DNA of 64,000 bases from Terriglobia bacterium (GCA_020073495.1 JAIQFD010000001.1:1-64000), one strand, 5' to 3'; shown: positions 1 to 9,810, numbered from the stretch's first letter. Made by a program: numbers and translations. Notes: generated by a model from the sequence alone, not told the origin.

Positions 1-1352
1 CACCGTCGTCGTCCCCACCGCCGCCGATGCACTGGCCGTGAAGGTCAGCGTCGACGTTCCCGAGCCCGGCGCCGCGATCGGGTTGGGCACGAACGCCGCC
101 GTCACCCCGCTGGGCAACGCCGACGTACTCAGCGTGATCCCCGCGTTGAAGCCTCCGCTGATCGTGGTCGTGATGGTCGAGGTCCCGGAACCCCCCTGCG
201 CCACCGTCACCGAACTGGGCGCGGCTGAGACGGTGAAGTCCGGCTGAGTCACTGTCAGCTGCACCGTCGTGGTGTGCGTGATCCCCCCGCCCACCGCCGT
301 GATGGTCACCGTCGTCGTCCCCACCGCCGCCGATGCACTGGCCGTGAAGGTCAGCGTCGACGTCCCCGACCCCGGCGCCGCGATCGGGTTGGGCACGAAC
401 GCCGCCGTCACCCCGCTGGGCAGCGCCGACGTCGAGAGCGTGATCCCCGCGCTGAAGCCCCCAGAGATCGTGGTCGTGATGGTCGAGGTCCCACTGTTCC
501 CCTGCGCCACCGTCACCGAACTGGGCGCGGCCGAGACGGTGAAGTCCGGATTCGCCGTCGACGCAAATACCACGTCCACCCAGTAGTTGGTGGCGTTGAA
601 GCTGTTGGCGGGGTACACGGTGCTGGCCCCGTACTTGTACACCCCGTTGCCGCCCACCGCCCCGCTGGCCGGCGCATGCAGCGGCGGATTGTCCACCCCC
701 GTGGTGGCGAAGTACGCGCTGGTCAGGCTGTAGTGCCCCACGCTGGTGTGGTACGAGGCCACGTACACGGTGTTGGCCGTGATGGTCACCGGAGCCGAGA
801 AGCTCACCTGCTGCCATCCCGAGGCCGTCTCCCCGGTGAAGGTCGCCGTCGCCAGCAGATGCCCCTGGCTGTCCCACAGGCTTCCGATGTGCGTCCCCGT
901 GTTCGCCGCCGCCTTGTAGAACCGGATCCCCTGGATCGTGCCGCCTATGTCCGCCGTGAACTTCACTCCCAACTCCACCGAGGAATCCGCTCCCGCGTCT
1001 ACCACCGCCGGCGTCGCATTGCTCCAGATCGAAGACGCCGCGGCCGTTCCCGACTGCACCGTCAGCGTCACCGTCGTGGTGTGCGTGATCCCCCCGCCCA
1101 CCCCCGTGATGGTCACCGTCGTCGTCCCCACCGCCGCCGATGCCGTGGCCGTGAAGGTCAGCGTCGACGTTCCCGAGCCCGGCGCCGCGATCGGGTTGGG
1201 CACGAACGCCGCCGTCACCCCGCTGGGCAACGCCGACGTCGAGAGCGTGATCCCCGCGCTGAACCCGCCAGAGATCGTGGTCGTGATGGTCGAGGTCCCA
1301 CTGTTCCCCTGCGCCACCGTCACCGAACTGGGCGCGGCCGAGACGGTGAAGT
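1..1352 (-). repeat. Higher-order repeat, copy 1 (1,419-bp period)
   Basis: Bases 1-1352 are nearly the same as 1420-2771, offset by exactly 1,419 bp (473 codons). Each period holds three 306-bp Ig-like units plus one 501-bp DUF4082-like module (about 555-1060 here). The anchor AAGGTCAGCG falls at 41, 347 and 1154. All periods are multiples of three, so the protein frame is kept. Confidence 0.9.
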
Positions 1353-4300
1353 CCGGCTGGGTCACTGTCAGCTGCACCGTCGTGGTGTGCGTGATCCCCC
1401 CGCCCACCCCCGTGATGGTCACCGTCGTCGTCCCCAGCGCCGCCGATGCCGTGGCCGTGAAGGTCAGCGTCGACGTTCCCGACCCGGGCGCCGCGATCGG
1501 GTTGGGCACGAACGCCGCCGTCACCCCGCTGGGCAACGCCGACGTGCTCAGCATGATTCCTGCGTTGAAGCCGCCAGAGATCGTGGTCGTGATGGTCGAG
1601 GTCCCGGAACCCCCCTGCGCCACCGTCACCGAACTGGGCGCGGCTGAGACGGTGAAGTCCGGCTGGGTCACTGTCAGCTGCACCGTCGTGGTGTGCGTGA
1701 TCCCGCCGCCCACCGCCGTGACCGTCACCGTCGTCGTCCCCACCGCCGCCGATGCCGTCGCCGTGAAGGTCAGCGTCGACGTTCCCGAACCCGGCGCCGC
1801 GATCGGATTGGGCACGAACGCCGCCGTCACCCCGCTGGGCAACGCCGACGTCGAGAGCGTGATCCCCGCGCTGAACCCGCCAGAGATCGTGGTCGTGATG
1901 GTCGAGGTCCCACTGTTCCCCTGCGCCACCGTCACCGAACTGGGCGAGGCCGAGACGGTGAAGTCCGGATTCGCCGTCGTCGCGAACACCACGTCCACCC
2001 AGTAGTTGGTGGCGTTGTAGCTGTTGGCGGGGTACACGGTGCTGGCCCCGTACTTGTACACCCCGTTGCCGCCCACCGCCCCGCTCGCCGGCGCATGCAG
2101 CGGCGGATTGTCCGCCCCCGACGTGGCGAAGTACTTGCTGGTCAGGCTGTAGTGCCCCACGCTGGTGTGGTACGAGGCCACGTACACGGTGTTGGCGGTG
2201 ATGGTCACCGGAGACGAGAAGGTCACCTGCTGCCATCCCGAGGCCGTCTCCCCGGTGAAGGTCGCCGTCGCCAGCAGATGCCCCTGGCTGTCCCACAGGC
2301 TTCCGATGTGCGTCCCCGTGTTCGCCGCCGCCTTGTAGAACCGGATCCCCTGGATCGTGCCGCCTACGTCCGCCGTGAACTTCACTCCCAACTCCACCGA
2401 GGAGTCCGCTCCCGCGTCTACCACCGCCGGCGTCGCATTGCTCCAGATCGAGGACGCCGCGGACGTTCCCGACTGCACCGTCAGCGTCACCGTCGTGGTG
2501 TGCGTGATCCCCCCGCCCACCCCCGTGATGGTCACCGTCGTCGTCCCCAGCGCCGCCGATGCCGTGGCCGTGAAGGTCAGCGTCGACGTTCCCGACCCCG
2601 GCGCCGCGATCGGGTTGGGCACGAACGCCGCCGTCACCCCGCTGGGCAACGCCGACGTCGAGAGCGTGATCCCCGCGCTGAACCCGCCAGAGATCGTGGT
2701 CGTGATGGTCGAGGTCCCACTGTTCCCCTGCGCCACCGTCACCGAACTGGGCGCGGCCGAGACGGTGAAGTCTGCAGCGGTGACCGTCAATTTGACGATT
2801 GCGGTTTGGGTCACACTGCCACCGGTCGCGGTCACCGTGATGTTGTAGGTGCCGAGGGAGACGGATCCGCCCACGGTCAACGTCATTGTGGAACTGCCCG
2901 AACCCGGCGCCGCGATCGGGTTGGGCACGAACACCGCCGTCACCCCCGCCGGCATCCCCGACGCGCTCAGCGTGATCGCGTTGTTGAAACCGCCGCTCGC
3001 GGTCGTGCTGACGGTGACATTTCCGGAGTTTCCCCGAGCCACGCTCAGAGTGTCGGGCGCGGCGTACAGATAGAAGGTCGAAACGGAATTCCAGTTGTTC
3101 GCCAGAGCGGTGGCGTCCACGGAACCCAGTCCGCTCGCCTGGTCGTACCCAGCCGCAGCATTGAAGCCGGTCACGCCGGGGACCGTGTTGTTGCCTACCG
3201 TGGTGTCGTGGTACACAACTGGTCCAGCAGAACCGTATTGGCTGTTGCCCAGCGGGTAGAAGACAGTGTTGGCGTTGCCCTGCCGGTTCCCCGTCTGTTG
3301 CACGATCAGCCCCATCAGGCCCGCAAACGACGGCGACGACGCCGACGTACCTCCGACGGAGAACAGTCCTCCCCCCTGGAAAACGAGATACCCGTCATGG
3401 CCGGCTGCGCTCAAGGACACGTCGGGGAGGTCGCGCTTGCCGTCTGCGGGGACCCCTGGAGCTACTTGCCAGGAGGGCTTGGCGTAAATCGTGCTGGCGC
3501 CCCCGCTGCCGGACCAGAGTCCCGATCCACCGGGAACCGACCCGCTCTCGTTCCACACCATCTCCGGAATGTAAGAGAGCGCCGATCCCTTCGTCGTGGG
3601 ATCGTTCGTAGCCGCCCAGTACAACGACGGGTCGGCTGGGGGGGTGTCCATGAATTGCGTGCCGCCCACGGACACGTTGTAGGGCGTGGAGGAAAGGCCG
3701 TTCACGGCGGGAATCGTGCCCGTGGATGCGCTGCCGGAGTCGCAGCCCGCTGCCCCGTTGTCGCCCGAGGAAATGAACGAAGTGATGCCCTGAGTGGCGG
3801 CCTGGAACCACAAATTGTTGTAGAACGTGTTCTCGGCAGCGCCTAAGAGCTGTTCGCACAGCCCGAAGCTCGTGCTCATGGCGACAGCCAGGTTGTTATC
3901 CACGATGTACTGCGCCGAGAGGTCCACGCCATCGGTGGATTGGGTGGATGCCGAGATGACGAACTTGATGGTCGCATTCTTGGCGACCGCTCCCGACCAC
4001 TGCACGTCCAGGTCGGCTTCCGTCTCTTCTCCGCCGCCCAGGTTGCCGGGGTCGGGGCCGTTATGCACAAAGATGGGATCGTTTGCGGGCAGGCCAAAAG
4101 TATTCCGGAAGGTGTGCACGTCGTTGATGTTGATATCGGTGCGGCCGACGATCGCGATGATCTGGCCAGTCCCGTCGATGCCGCCGCTGTACAGCGGATT
4201 GACGTTGTAGATGGTGGCGAAGTCCGCGGGCGCCAGATAATGGCTGCCGCCCGAGGTGTAGTTCGGATCCACGGCTTGCACGAACGCCAATTGCGGCTTC

Positions 4301-4887
4301 TTGCGGAAATCATGCAGGGAGACTAGCCCTACCACTATGTCCGCAAGCGCTCTCGGGATCGAAGGCGCCACCGCGTTGGCGGTGTGCATGCCGTCTGGCC
4401 CGAAGTACTGATGGATCTGGGTGTGGAACGCCTGCTCCACTTGAATGGCCGTGCCGCTGAAATTGAGCCATCCGCGGCCCTTGCCGATCTCCTCGACGGT
4501 GAACCCGTAGGATTGCAGCCAGCCGGTGACCGCGGCCAGGTCGTCGTCGGAGATACCGAACCACAACCCATACTCCTCCGGAGTGATCCATTGGTGATAC
4601 AGAGAGGAGCTGGGATCATGCAGGTCGCGCATCAGCTTTTCGCGCTGCTGCACCGCTCCCGGACGTGGCGCCAGCACCAAGATCACGCGTTCCATATGCA
4701 AGTCGGCTGGCGCCAGGCCTTGATCCATGGCGGCCATCGCTTGCGGGGGCACGGCCCCGGGCAGGGTCACGCGGTCGCCGTCATCTACTACGCGCTTCCC
4801 CTGGCCATAAGCAGGCAGGCAGGATAAGGCCATCACTATTGCAACTGAGAGCAGGGTCTTACGGAGACTCACCAAAGGGAATGTCAC
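1..4887 (-). CDS. Secreted S53 (kumamolisin/sedolisin) protease with Ig-like and DUF4082-like repeat tail, 3' end outside window
   Basis: The frame is open from a GTG at 4887 to the left edge (1,629 codons, no stop seen). The GTG is preceded by AAGGA eight bases upstream. Residues 1-28 form a signal peptide ending PAYG. Residues about 62-195 match a pro-kumamolisin activation domain, and about 225-600 the S53 peptidase domain. The catalytic triad is visible: E290 and D294 in ETEADLDVQW, S515 in GGTSASSP, with oxyanion D376 in SSGDNGAAG. From about residue 605 a tail of roughly 100-residue Ig-like repeats alternates with two copies of a roughly 165-residue module that looks like DUF4082. Family knowledge: S53 enzymes are acid-active secreted endopeptidases made as zymogens. 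The tail probably serves surface display or substrate binding (inference). A stand-alone gene divergent from the IS remnant. Confidence 0.9.
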   Translation of the reverse strand, partial: MTFPLVSLRKTLLSVAIVMALSCLPAYGQGKRVVDDGDRVTLPGAVPPQAMAAMDQGLAPADLHMERVILVLAPRPGAVQQREKLMRDLHDPSSSLYHQWITPEEYGLWFGISDDDLAAVTGWLQSYGFTVEEIGKGRGWLNFSGTAIQVEQAFHTQIHQYFGPDGMHTANAVAPSIPRALADIVVGLVSLHDFRKKPQLAFVQAVDPNYTSGGSHYLAPADFATIYNVNPLYSGGIDGTGQIIAIVGRTDININDVHTFRNTFGLPANDPIFVHNGPDPGNLGGGEETEADLDVQWSGAVAKNATIKFVISASTQSTDGVDLSAQYIVDNNLAVAMSTSFGLCEQLLGAAENTFYNNLWFQAATQGITSFISSGDNGAAGCDSGSASTGTIPAVNGLSSTPYNVSVGGTQFMDTPPADPSLYWAATNDPTTKGSALSYIPEMVWNESGSVPGGSGLWSGSGGASTIYAKPSWQVAPGVPADGKRDLPDVSLSAAGHDGYLVFQGGGLFSVGGTSASSPSFAGLMGLIVQQTGNRQGNANTVFYPLGNSQYGSAGPVVYHDTTVGNNTVPGVTGFNAAAGYDQASGLGSVDATALANNWNSVSTFYLYAAPDTLSVARGNSGNVTVSTTASGGFNNAITLSASGMPAGVTAVFVPNPIAAPGSGSSTMTLTVGGSVSLGTYNITVTATGGSVTQTAIVKLTVTAADFTVSAAPSSVTVAQGNSGTSTITTTISGGFSAGITLSTSALPSGVTAAFVPNPIAAPGSGTSTLTFTATASAALGTTTVTITGVGGGITHTTTVTLTVQSGTSAASSIWSNATPAVVDAGADSSVELGVKFTADVGGTIQGIRFYKAAANTGTHIGSLWDSQGHLLATATFTGETASGWQQVTFSSPVTITANTVYVASYHTSVGHYSLTSKYFATSGADNPPLHAPASGAVGGNGVYKYGASTVYPANSYNATNYWVDVVFATTANPDFTVSASPSSVTVAQGNSGTSTITTTISGGFSAGITLSTSALPSGVTAAFVPNPIAAPGSGTSTLTFTATASAAVGTTTVTVTAVGGGITHTTTVQLTVTQPDFTVSAAPSSVTVAQGGSGTSTITTTISGGFNAGIMLSTSALPSGVTAAFVPNPIAAPGSGTSTLTFTATASAALGTTTVTITGVGGGITHTTTVQLTVTQPDFTVSAAPSSVTVAQGNSGTSTITTTISGGFSAGITLSTSALPSGVTAAFVPNPIAAPGSGTSTLTFTATASAAVGTTTVTITGVGGGITHTTTVTLTVQSGTAAASSIWSNATPAVVDAGADSSVELGVKFTADIGGTIQGIRFYKAAANTGTHIGSLWDSQGHLLATATFTGETASGWQQVSFSAPVTITANTVYVASYHTSVGHYSLTSAYFATTGVDNPPLHAPASGAVGGNGVYKYGASTVYPANSFNATNYWVDVVFASTANPDFTVSAAPSSVTVAQGNSGTSTITTTISGGFSAGITLSTSALPSGVTAAFVPNPIAAPGSGTSTLTFTASASAAVGTTTVTITAVGGGITHTTTVQLTVTQPDFTVSAAPSSVTVAQGGSGTSTITTTISGGFNAGITLSTSALPSGVTAAFVPNPIAAPGSGTSTLTFTASASAAVGTTTV
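1420..2771 (-). repeat. Higher-order repeat, copy 2 (1,419-bp period)
   Basis: Second copy of the 1,419-bp unit. The anchor AAGGTCAGCG falls at 1460, 1766 and 2573, and the DUF4082-like module lies at about 1974-2479. Similarity to copy 1 stops near 2771, where a divergent, older Ig-like domain (about 2780-3070) joins the repeats to the protease domain. Confidence 0.9.
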
Positions 4888-5293
4888 TGAATTGTTCCTT
4901 CACGGAAGCATGGCTGGGACTTCGAGAACTGCTCCGGTTTCGCCATTCCCACCTCGCCGCAGGCAAGGCGGCGGCTTCCGGGCCGAAGGCGGTAGACGGA
5001 GGGGTGCAATTGGGTCATTTCAGCGTTTCTGGCAGCTCTGCAAATTGGTATGCAAGACAACGACCACTAATAGACTACTGCTCCTGAGGAGAGGTATAGG
5101 CCCGCAGATTGTAGCAGGCATTCACCTTATGGAACCAGAACCCCCGCTCCAAGCGCTGCCCTCTGCTCCAGTTGGCTGGGAGTCGCGCAAAACACTTGCA
5201 CATAAAGCGCAGACCTTTTCCCCAGCCTCGCCCGGCGATGCCCGTCAGCGTCATTAGGACAGTTTGAGGTCAGCGGTTAAGCCACAGATCTAA
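4888..5293. other. Intergenic region upstream of the S53 protease
   Basis: No gene is supported here; the open frames are short and unlike any family. It holds the protease ribosome binding site (AAGGA just upstream of 4887) and one copy of the TGTGCAA/TTGC dyad at 5186-5202. Confidence 0.6.
5186..5202 (-). promoter_or_regulatory. TGTGCAA-N5-TTGCG dyad element (variant copy)
   Basis: Read on the minus strand this is TGTGCAAGTGTTTTGCG, preceded by CTTTA and, further up, GGGGAAAA. It matches the left arm of the element seen at 9821, 15221, 21700 and 33725, with a five-base spacer instead of four. It lies about 300 bp upstream of the minus-strand protease start and is the only copy oriented towards its gene on that strand. 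The function as operator or promoter is inferred. Confidence 0.45.
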
Positions 5294-5910
5294 ATGGTTT
5301 CGTTCACCTCAGGACGGGAGCAGACTACCGCAACAGCGGGACCGGAAAGGTTGAACCTGCCGGACGACACCAACCCAACCTCTGCGTCCGCAGAGGACTC
5401 TGAAGTACCACTGGCAGGGAGCAGGCGTACGGTGGAGACCGCACGGGCTCTGATCCGGAAGAGCAAGCGGGAAGCGCGACGCCGCTTCAGCGCCGAGGAA
5501 AAGGTCCGCACCGTGCTGGAAGGCATGCGCGGCGAGGTGGCGGTGGCGAAGTTATGTTGTCAGGATGGGATCCATCTAACGGCGTATTACAAGTGGCTGA
5601 AAGACTTCCTGGAAGAGGACGAGGCTCGGATGCTGGGCGACGCAGTGCAAGGGGGCCACGAGGGACGAGGTGAAAGGACTGCAGCGGGAAGATGAGCGGC
5701 TGAAGCAGTTGGTTGCCGACCTGAGCCTGGCCAACGTGCTGCTGAAAAAAAGTCAGAGCTAGGATTGGTTGAACGACGGAGTTGCAGCCGGGTGAGCTGT
5801 GGGAAGAAATGCGCGATGATCGAACTGGCCCAGCGCTCGCCGCTGTCCAAGCGCAATTCCCTGGAAGAGATGAGGCTGGCGCGCTCGATCTGGCGGAGGA
5901 CGCGGATGGT
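5294..5910 (+). pseudogene. Truncated IS3-family transposase (orfA with frameshift, orfB start)
   Basis: The frame from 5294 has an HTH_Tnp_1-like segment (RRRFSAEEKVRTVLEGMRG, then AYYKWLKDFLEEDEARMLGD). After a run of five G near 5655 the matching frame shifts and continues DEVKGLQRE to LSLANVLLKKSQS, with a stop at 5760-5762. So orfA is broken by a one-base insertion. It ends at an A7G run (about 5746-5752), the usual place of the programmed -1 frameshift in IS3 elements. The -1 frame runs into an orfB-like start (MIELAQRSPLS, then LEEMRLARS) before similarity fades near 5910. The rest of orfB with its DDE catalytic core is missing, so the element cannot move by itself. Confidence 0.7.
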
Positions 5911-6354
5911 CTCCTCCTGCCCCGTCTTGTCTGGGTCACGGACGACCGGCGAAGGAGGATCTCGGAAGATGCCCAACAGCAATACCTTGTCAAGGTCCTT
6001 GCGGTAGCGGGTGGGGAAGTCGGCGGAGGAAGTTGGTGACCAGAATGTTGACCACAGTCCTCTCCGCCTTCTTGCGGGGTGAGGACGCGAGTGGGGATTG
6101 GGCGTCACAATGTGCGGTGCGGCACTCGACAGGGTTGTCATCTTGCTTATGGTGCACGGCGTGATTCCAGTGGAACTTCGGATAGCTGATGAAGTATTTT
6201 GTAAGGGGCAGTTGGCGAGTCTCGATTGGCACTAACGGCGTCGAGTTTGGGTTGTTGATCCCGACCTCCCCTGACAAGAAGTTTGCAACTTAGATAAAGG
6301 GTTGAGCAGTCGTGGGGAAAGTAATTTCTTCCAAACTGCGACTCATCAGCAGAA
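5911..6354. other. Non-coding stretch after the IS remnant
   Basis: No gene can be supported; the open frames on both strands are short and match nothing I recognise. Apart from the weak dyad element near 6272-6287, nothing stands out. It may be decayed sequence between the IS remnant and the next glycosyltransferase gene. Confidence 0.5.
6272..6287 (+). promoter_or_regulatory. Weak copy of the dyad element upstream of the 6355 gene
   Basis: TGACAAGAAGTTTGCA followed by ACTTAG resembles the right half of the copies at 21700 (AGTTTGCAACTAG) and 33725 (GAGTTTGCAACCA). The left arm is degenerate and the GGAA/TTCC part is absent. It sits 68 bp before the ATG at 6355. This is the least certain member of the family. 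Confidence 0.3.
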
Positions 6355-8091
6355 ATGTCCAAACCATCGCCGATCCTCGGTGGGCAAATGCCAGCCCCCC
6401 CTGCAGACTCTGATCTCCAACCGCCCTGGGTTAGATACTTTGACCGCGAGCCTCAAGGCAGGCTTCTGCTGCTCGGCTGCCTTCTGCTTGCAACAATGCT
6501 CCTCGGTTACGCCCAACTCCGCTGCCAGGATCTCTCTTATAGCGAGGACGAGACGCGCAATGCGGTCACGGGTGTTTACTTTGCCGACCTGATGACCGAT
6601 AGACCGCTGTCTCACCCTGTCGAGTACACCTACCGATACTACGCACAGTATCCCGCATTGGGCCTGATCCACTGGCCGCCGTTCTTCCATCTGGTAGAAG
6701 GCGGAATGTTTCTCCTGGCCGGCCGATCCTTGGAAACAGCCCGCCTGACCGTGTTGCTGTTCATGCTCGTGGGGCTAGTGTTCTGGTTCAAGCTGGTTCG
6801 AGCTCTTCTTAACCCCGTCGCTGCGGCGTTCAGCACCGTGATGCTGGCCTTGACGCCATCGCTGTTCTACTTCACGCAGGCCGTCTTACTCGGCGTCCCC
6901 GCGCTGGCCCTTTGCCTGGGCGCTGCGTACTTCTGGATACGGTGCTTGCAGACGGAAGATCGGAGCCTGCTCTATCGCGTCGCCGTCCTCTCCAGCCTGG
7001 CGCTTCTCACTGCACCGCAAGCCATTCCCCTGCTGCCCTTATTCATCCTAACCTTGCTCGTCGAACGGAAGTGGTCGCTGGTTCTCAACTGGACGTGGGT
7101 TCGAGCCTTCGCGCTGTCCGCTGTTTTGCTGGTCCCTTATTACGCGTTAGCGGCGAGGGTTCACGGACGGACGCTCGCCGCACATGTGGTTGAGCGGCGC
7201 GCTTATCGCCTCGCCGATTTTACGTACTACTGGCGCGTGCTCCCTGGAGAACTGGGCTGGCCTCTCCTGCTGCTCGCCGCATCCGGTGTCATCATGCTGT
7301 TTTTCCAGCGAAGCCGGCGCGGCGCGGTGTGGATGCTGCTCTGGATCGTGGCCTGCTATCTCAGCCTCTCTCTCTTGGCCGCACGGGACCCCCGCTACGC
7401 TTTCACGATGCTCCCCCCGCTCATCTATTTCGCCAGTTGGCCGCTCGCGATCGCCGTTCGCACCCGCCGGACTGGGGCCCTAGGACTGGTCGCTTGCGGG
7501 CTGCTGTTGGTGGTCTATGGCTTTGCCGGCGTCACGGGTCGATTTCGCCAGCTTACGGGAGCCATTTATGGGAGCTACGCGCACCTTTCCGGCTATTCAG
7601 CATTGGCGAGGCGATTGACCCAGGCCCCCGGCAGTGGAGAAGTGGTCTTGGTCGATGATCTCAACGCTTTTAGCGGGAACCTGATTTTCTACATGCGGGC
7701 CTACGATTCACAACGCCGTTTTGTCATCTTGACGAAGGCCCTGTACGTCACCAACATCATCCGCTTCTATGGCAGTCGGGAACTGCTACACACGCCGGAG
7801 GATCTGCGGGAGTTGATGGCCGCGTATGGGATCAAGCACATCGTCGTGTCTGATCACAAGAATTACGGCTTTCCGATCCAGGGTGTCCTGCGCGAGCTGT
7901 TGCAGGGGCCACAGTTTAAACTGGTAGGCAGATTCCCGATGGTCACTGATCAGACCAGCTCGGCGCAACAAGACTTGCTGCTTTACGAGAACGTACAGGC
8001 GGCTGCTCCCACGGCCAAGTATCTCGACCTGAAGATGCTGACCTTGGGACGAGACATTGTGGTTCCCCTGGCCGACTTGGGGATTCGCTAA
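6355..8091 (+). CDS. GT39-like (ArnT/PMT-type) membrane glycosyltransferase
   Basis: A 578-residue polytopic membrane protein. After the first membrane segment (about 36-53) comes SEDE at residues 63-66, in the place of the acidic loop motif that GT-C enzymes of the PMT/ArnT family use for catalysis. Many hydrophobic segments follow, then a soluble C-terminal third with no further domain I recognise. Family members move a sugar from a polyprenyl-phosphate donor on the outer face of the inner membrane. The acceptor here is unknown. The gene stands alone on the plus strand, convergent with the FAD enzyme at 8156-9679, and belongs functionally to the polysaccharide locus. Confidence 0.8.
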   Translation: MSKPSPILGGQMPAPPADSDLQPPWVRYFDREPQGRLLLLGCLLLATMLLGYAQLRCQDLSYSEDETRNAVTGVYFADLMTDRPLSHPVEYTYRYYAQYPALGLIHWPPFFHLVEGGMFLLAGRSLETARLTVLLFMLVGLVFWFKLVRALLNPVAAAFSTVMLALTPSLFYFTQAVLLGVPALALCLGAAYFWIRCLQTEDRSLLYRVAVLSSLALLTAPQAIPLLPLFILTLLVERKWSLVLNWTWVRAFALSAVLLVPYYALAARVHGRTLAAHVVERRAYRLADFTYYWRVLPGELGWPLLLLAASGVIMLFFQRSRRGAVWMLLWIVACYLSLSLLAARDPRYAFTMLPPLIYFASWPLAIAVRTRRTGALGLVACGLLLVVYGFAGVTGRFRQLTGAIYGSYAHLSGYSALARRLTQAPGSGEVVLVDDLNAFSGNLIFYMRAYDSQRRFVILTKALYVTNIIRFYGSRELLHTPEDLRELMAAYGIKHIVVSDHKNYGFPIQGVLRELLQGPQFKLVGRFPMVTDQTSSAQQDLLLYENVQAAAPTAKYLDLKMLTLGRDIVVPLADLGIR

Positions 8092-8155
8092 GAGCCGCTC
8101 CAAGAAACCTAGTGCCACAGAAGCAGCCAGAAGGGACCCAGCCTGGATGGCTGAG

Positions 8156-9679
8156 CTAGTCGGAGGCCTTTGCGGCCGCGGCCGCTCCCCCAGTGGTGCT
8201 GGTACCAGGTCGGTGCTCCACCCGTGGAGGTTCTGCGTAGGCGGGGCGTTGCGCTTCCGTCGCGGGCTCCCCGCGCTTTTCCTCGTGGTAGTCAGCTTCC
8301 GCATTGATCGCCCATAGATCGTGCCGTTCCCCCAGGATGTTCCGGGCCGCGCACATCGCGGTCATCATGGAGTGGTCCTGGTTGTTGTACTTGTGCATCC
8401 CATTCCGCCCCACGAGTTGCAGGTTGGGCAGATCGCTTTCCAGATAGCGGCGAATGATTTCCACCTGCTCTGACCAGCCGGTGTCGTACATGGGGTAGGC
8501 CTTCGGCATGCGCACGACGGTCCCGTCTGTGATCTCTTCCGGCCGCGCCAAGCCTAACTGCGCCAGTTCACAGCGCGCCAACTCGATCAGCTTGTCGTCC
8601 GGACTGGACCATAGCTCATCATTCTCGAAGACGAAGTATTCCATTCCCACGCAGCACTTGGATGGGTCGGGGACCATGGCCGGAGACCACGCCTTGAAGT
8701 TCTGGATGCGGCCCACTTTCACCCCGGGCTCGTGCACATAGATCCAGTTGTCGGGCGCGAACGTTTCGCGGTTGATGATCAGGCTGACGATCAGGAAGTC
8801 GCGGTAGGAGAGCCGGTTTGCGGCGTCACGCACATCCTGCGGAGCGGCAGGTTCAAGGGCGTTGATGAGATCGCGGATGGGCATCGAGCTGATGAAATCC
8901 GTGCCGGGGAATAATTCCTCGCCCTGTGGCCCGCGGGTCAGCACGTGGGTCACCCGCCCTCCCCGGTGACAAATGCGCTGCACCGGGCGCTCCATCAGCA
9001 CCGGGTAGCCGTTCTGCTCCAAGCGCTGCGTCAGGGTCTCCCACATCTGCCCCGGCCCTCGCTCCGGGTAATGAAACTTATCGATCAACGTCTTTACGTT
9101 CGACTTCTTGGGCTTCAGCAACGCGTTCCGCACCGCCGTGGTTAGCGACAGGCCCTTGATCCGCTGCGCCGCCCATTCCGCACGGATCTCGGTGCAAGGA
9201 ACCCCCCACACTTTCTCCGTGTATGTCTTGAAGAAAACCTCGTACAGCCGCTTGCCGAAGCGGTTGGAAACCCACTGCTCCAGATTCTCCTCCTCCCGGC
9301 TGGGAAACACGCGCGCGTGCAGATAGCTGAGCATGATCCGGATGCTCTCCAGTATGCCTAAGCCGAACAGCGCGTTGGCGGGCCTGAGCGGGTAGTAAAA
9401 GAACTTCTTTCGGTAAAAGATCCTCGAAAGGCGGGGCCGCTCCAGGAACTTGTCCCCCAGAATCTCTTTCCAGACCTGTTCGACCTCATCCCACTTGGTG
9501 AAGAACCGGTGACCGCCGATGTCGAACAGGTAATCCTTGTAGTTGACCGTGCGCGCGATTCCGCCGACGACCTTGTCCGCCTCCACAACGACGGCAGGGA
9601 CCTTATGCTTGGCGAGTTCGTAGGCTGCGGTCAACCCGGCAGGACCGGCGCCAATTATCACTACGTTGTGGGCAGACAC
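8156..9679 (-). CDS. FAD/NAD(P)-binding oxidoreductase, UDP-galactopyranose mutase-like
   Basis: 507 residues. The N-terminus carries the dinucleotide-binding motif GAGPAGLTAAYEL (residues 10-22) and the GG(I)A motif that follows in amine-oxidase and UDP-galactopyranose-mutase folds. FDIGGHRFFTKW is typical of the subgroup found in polysaccharide clusters. It may isomerise or oxidise a sugar nucleotide or lipid-linked sugar; the substrate cannot be told from sequence. It is the last gene of the minus-strand run that starts at 15038, but a 204-bp gap with its own dyad element (9811-9838) separates it from the deacetylase gene. The last 30 or so residues are low-complexity. A second, distant relative lies at 44300-45814. 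Confidence 0.85.
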   Translation of the reverse strand: MSAHNVVIIGAGPAGLTAAYELAKHKVPAVVVEADKVVGGIARTVNYKDYLFDIGGHRFFTKWDEVEQVWKEILGDKFLERPRLSRIFYRKKFFYYPLRPANALFGLGILESIRIMLSYLHARVFPSREEENLEQWVSNRFGKRLYEVFFKTYTEKVWGVPCTEIRAEWAAQRIKGLSLTTAVRNALLKPKKSNVKTLIDKFHYPERGPGQMWETLTQRLEQNGYPVLMERPVQRICHRGGRVTHVLTRGPQGEELFPGTDFISSMPIRDLINALEPAAPQDVRDAANRLSYRDFLIVSLIINRETFAPDNWIYVHEPGVKVGRIQNFKAWSPAMVPDPSKCCVGMEYFVFENDELWSSPDDKLIELARCELAQLGLARPEEITDGTVVRMPKAYPMYDTGWSEQVEIIRRYLESDLPNLQLVGRNGMHKYNNQDHSMMTAMCAARNILGERHDLWAINAEADYHEEKRGEPATEAQRPAYAEPPRVEHRPGTSTTGGAAAAAKASD

Positions 9680-9810
9680 TTCTTTCCCGTTGGCTTAGCT
9701 TCGGCTGTTCAAGTTGCAATTCTGGTGCCACTCATGGAAATACTGGTTGTCATGTAAGTCTATGATTTGATGATAATTATTCAAACATCGAGATTTGGCA
9801 GGCGCAGAGG

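Noticed and set aside
1-2771. Repeat array as a possible CRISPR
   Set aside because: Units are 306 and 501 bp, in frame and contiguous, with no short repeat/unique spacer pattern.
274-3846. Long plus-strand open frames rich in arginine over the repeat region
   Set aside because: They are the antisense of the S53 protease tail. The minus frame has signal peptide, catalytic motifs and Ig-like repeats; the plus frames are low-complexity and restart at each repeat.
5587-6141. 184-codon minus frame across the IS remnant
   Set aside because: It lies antisense to recognisable orfA/orfB sequence and has no family likeness.
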